Shown here: piece after piece, positions 13,398-15,299 of the stretch
How positions within the stretch are numbered: the first letter of the stretch is position 1
How the letters are laid out: every line of letters begins with the position of its first letter
Source of the DNA: Gammaproteobacteria bacterium
GTDB lineage: Bacteria > Pseudomonadota > Gammaproteobacteria > Xanthomonadales > Wenzhouxiangellaceae
DNA length: 15,299 bases
Reading direction: 5' to 3'
Assembly: GCA_003561495.1 (NCBI GenBank)
Contig: PWWM01000044.1
Coordinates: forward strand, 1-15,299
Program-made: the position numbers and the translations under genes
Notes under the pieces: generated by a model
Database searches by the model: none
What the model saw: only the letters and a program-made list of their open reading frames with translations
Told to the model about the DNA's origin: nothing

Positions 13398-13875
13398 TCG
13401 TACTCAGAGTCAGGCGGACATTGACCTGACCATCATTGCCGGCCCGGTCCATGCCCAGGTGACTGACTTCGATGGGATAGTCCAGCGACAGTTGCTGCAG
13501 CCAGTTGATGGTGGTGACGAAATCGGCATTGTCCAGCCAGACCCGAACCTGGCCGTCGCCCGCCGGCTCGATGCGACTCAGTGATCCGGCCAGTCCCGCG
13601 GCGCGCGCGGTGGCATCGGTCAGTCCGAGCAGGGAGCGCCCGCCCAGATCCGAGGCCCGCTCGCCATCGCGCTTGAGCTGCTCGGCGACCGGGGCGATGG
13701 CGTTGAGCCAGTTGTTCAGTGCTTGCTGCTCGGCGACCCGTTCACGCTCGGCCTGGCGAGTCAGCGCCAGCGGTTCCCACAGGCCGACGTAGATGACCAC
13801 GCCGAGCACAACAGCGCCGGCGATCACCAGCAGGCGTTGCTGACGCTGGTTGAGTTGTCGCCACCAGCTTTTCAT
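13390..13875 (-). CDS. gspM: Type II secretion system protein M (GspM)
   Basis: GspM is a bitopic inner-membrane protein that partners GspL in the assembly platform. The 161-residue product starts with a short cytoplasmic segment, MKSWWRQLNQRQQRLL, and a membrane helix at about 14-35. A periplasmic coiled-coil stretch and a small alpha/beta domain follow, which is the standard GspM layout. The start overlaps the gspL stop by 4 nt (ATGA), and the end overlaps gspN. Identification rests on layout, length and gene order, because primary sequence is poorly conserved. Confidence 0.92.
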   Translation of the reverse strand: MKSWWRQLNQRQQRLLVIAGAVVLGVVIYVGLWEPLALTRQAERERVAEQQALNNWLNAIAPVAEQLKRDGERASDLGGRSLLGLTDATARAAGLAGSLSRIEPAGDGQVRVWLDNADFVTTINWLQQLSLDYPIEVSHLGMDRAGNDGQVNVRLTLSTNA

Positions 13876-15038
13876 CGCCCTCCTCCAATGATGCGTACCC
13901 GGCCGGTCGCTCCGTCATCCTGCATGCTGATCGAGCGAACCTCGGCCTGCAGGTCCAGGGCGCGCAGGCGTTGTTCGAACTGTTCCAGATCGGCGCCCTC
14001 GGGGGCGCGCACCGACAGCTCCAGTTCACCGCCGCGGTAGTTCAAGCCGTCGAGGATCAGACCGGACTGGCCATCGATGACCGGGGCGGCGCGATTGAGC
14101 AGCTCCAGCAATCCGGCGGCTTCTCCGAATCGCAGGCGATTGAGTTCGCGCTCGGCCAGCGCCTGGTGACGACCGACCGGGGAAATGCCGGGAAAGATTT
14201 CGCTGAAGCGCTGATCAATGGCGCTTTGCAATTGCTCGGACTGGCGCTTGAGTTGATGATTCTCGATCGCCATGGACGCCAGCAGCAGGACCACCACGCT
14301 GGCCGCCAGCCCCGCGGCCCATTGCCAGTAGGCGCGTGCGGTATGAGCCGAACGCGGTGTCCAGGCGCCGGTGAGCAGATTGACCGGCGGGCGAACGGCG
14401 CGCTCCAGCAAGGCCTCGATGCCACCGCTTGCGGTGGTGTGAAAATCATCGCGCTCGAGACCGTCAGGCAGCTCATCGCCATGCCAGATACGGCGGGCCT
14501 CTTCAGCGACGATTTCCGGCAGCATATCGGCGACCAGCTCGGGCTCGAAACTGCCGAAATCCCATTCCCCCCAGCGCGCCAGAACCCGCTGACCGGCGCG
14601 GGTCAGATGGACCTGGCCGTGCTCGAAGGGCAGACACAGGGCATCCGGCACCAGGACCTCCAGGTCCATGTCGGCAAAGCGTTCGTTGAGTTCGGCCATG
14701 CCTTTGTTGTCGATGACCACGCAGCGAAGCCGGCCGTCACTGCCGCGCGGCCCGGCCACCACGTGCTGGTCCTCGGCACTGCCGGCCAGGTGCTCTTCGG
14801 CCGCCCAGCGCAGCGCCTTTTGCAGCCGGGCGGCGGGCATTTCCGGGAGATCGACTTCAAGGCCGATGCAGGCGGCGGCGTCCACCAGCACCGTCAGGGG
14901 CCGCCCGGTCGGCCAGCGGGGCTCTTCGGGTCGACACTGTCCACGCTGGACCACGCGCCCGGCACGATCGACCACGCGCCAGGCCCATTCGGGGCCAACG
15001 GCGTGCACGATCAGTTTTTCCTTGCCGCTTGCTGACAT
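13872..15038 (-). CDS. gspL: Type II secretion system protein L (GspL)
   Basis: GspL anchors the secretion ATPase GspE to the inner membrane. The 388-residue product has a large cytoplasmic actin-like domain (about 1-230), one membrane helix (about 237-258), and a periplasmic part with a coiled coil. It ends in a ferredoxin-like domain containing LILDGLNYRGGELELSVRAPEGADLEQFE, a typical GspL/GspM-fold ending. The gene starts 5 nt after the gspK stop and overlaps gspM, so the cluster is co-transcribed. Confidence 0.94.
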   Translation of the reverse strand: MSASGKEKLIVHAVGPEWAWRVVDRAGRVVQRGQCRPEEPRWPTGRPLTVLVDAAACIGLEVDLPEMPAARLQKALRWAAEEHLAGSAEDQHVVAGPRGSDGRLRCVVIDNKGMAELNERFADMDLEVLVPDALCLPFEHGQVHLTRAGQRVLARWGEWDFGSFEPELVADMLPEIVAEEARRIWHGDELPDGLERDDFHTTASGGIEALLERAVRPPVNLLTGAWTPRSAHTARAYWQWAAGLAASVVVLLLASMAIENHQLKRQSEQLQSAIDQRFSEIFPGISPVGRHQALAERELNRLRFGEAAGLLELLNRAAPVIDGQSGLILDGLNYRGGELELSVRAPEGADLEQFEQRLRALDLQAEVRSISMQDDGATGRVRIIGGGR

Positions 15039-15043
15039 GAGCT

Positions 15044-15299
15044 TCAGGGCACGCCCTGGCTGAACAAACGGAAATCATAACCCGAACCCCCGACGTGCAT
15101 CAGTCGGAAGTAGTCACGTTCGACCCCGTCGATGATCACTCGCGCCTGGGCCTGGTACCAGGGACTGAATACGGTGACATCGAGGGCCAGATCGGGTCCG
15201 GCCAGGGAGACGACAAGCGGGTGGGCGATGAAGTCAGCCACGTCATTGAAGGGACCGTCCGCCAGGACCCGCCGGGCCTGGTCGAGATCCATTTCCTCG
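15044..15299 (-). CDS. gspK: Type II secretion system protein K (GspK), C-terminal part
   Basis: Only the last 84 or so residues are in the window; the gene continues past the right edge. GspK is the minor pseudopilin thought to cap the pseudopilus tip. The visible part includes the helix-hairpin segment DLDQARRVLADGPFNDVADF. It ends with the beta strands FSPWYQAQARVIIDGVERDYFRL and a short tail, as in other GspK proteins. The frame is open upstream of the internal ATG at 15292, so that is not taken as the start. It immediately precedes gspL. Confidence 0.88.
   Translation of the reverse strand, partial: EEMDLDQARRVLADGPFNDVADFIAHPLVVSLAGPDLALDVTVFSPWYQAQARVIIDGVERDYFRLMHVGGSGYDFRLFSQGVP

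Noticed and set aside
13971..15035. 354-codon plus-strand open frame
   Set aside because: It is the antisense shadow of gspL, with no family features.
15044..15292. Separate 82-residue gene starting at 15292
   Set aside because: The frame is open past this ATG to the window edge, and the sequence is the C-terminal part of GspK.

Overview
The window is about 15.3 kb of GC-rich gammaproteobacterial chromosome. The organism is most likely from the Xanthomonadales/Chromatiales neighbourhood, for example a Wenzhouxiangella-like bacterium; this is inferred from gene order and protein character, not from a search. Most genes are housekeeping genes on the minus strand. Two genes, a lipoprotein at 5607-6173 and hemJ at 10490-10906, are on the plus strand.

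Layout, left to right. (1) 91-4824 is a tight minus-strand operon leuS > lptE > holA > nadD, with junctions overlapping by 1-4 nt. It links leucyl-tRNA charging, LPS transport, the replication clamp loader and NAD synthesis. (2) 4920-6173 holds two divergent lipoproteins of unknown function, one a very acidic predicted helical protein. (3) 6359-8696 (minus) encodes a secreted amidohydrolase, then an integron-integrase (IntI)-like protein that keeps the family fold but has lost most catalytic residues, including the nucleophilic tyrosine. (4) 8990-10199 (minus) encodes ErpA (Fe-S insertion) and an AmpE-like membrane protein. (5) 10490-10906 (plus) is hemJ (haem synthesis). (6) 11077-12493 (minus) encodes an inositol-monophosphatase-family phosphatase and the Nudix hydrolase NudE. 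(7) 12690-15299 (minus) is the end of a type II secretion operon: gspK (partial), gspL, gspM and gspN.

The unusual content lies between the genes. Nearly every non-operonic spacer carries short tandem arrays with 7-, 8-, 9- or 18-bp units, and some share units with other spacers in direct or inverted orientation. Four copies of a GTAG-headed REP palindrome sit in three spacers. One copy carries compensatory stem changes that keep perfect pairing. The REPs belong to a larger composite element whose about 70-bp core recurs. Some arrays reach gene starts: one could put a lipoprotein under copy-number-dependent frame control, and another has duplicated the amidohydrolase start codon.

The best candidates for something new are the degenerate IntI-like protein, the composite REP element family, and the dense multi-unit arrays shared between spacers. 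No CRISPR array, tRNA, rRNA, prophage or complete insertion sequence was seen.
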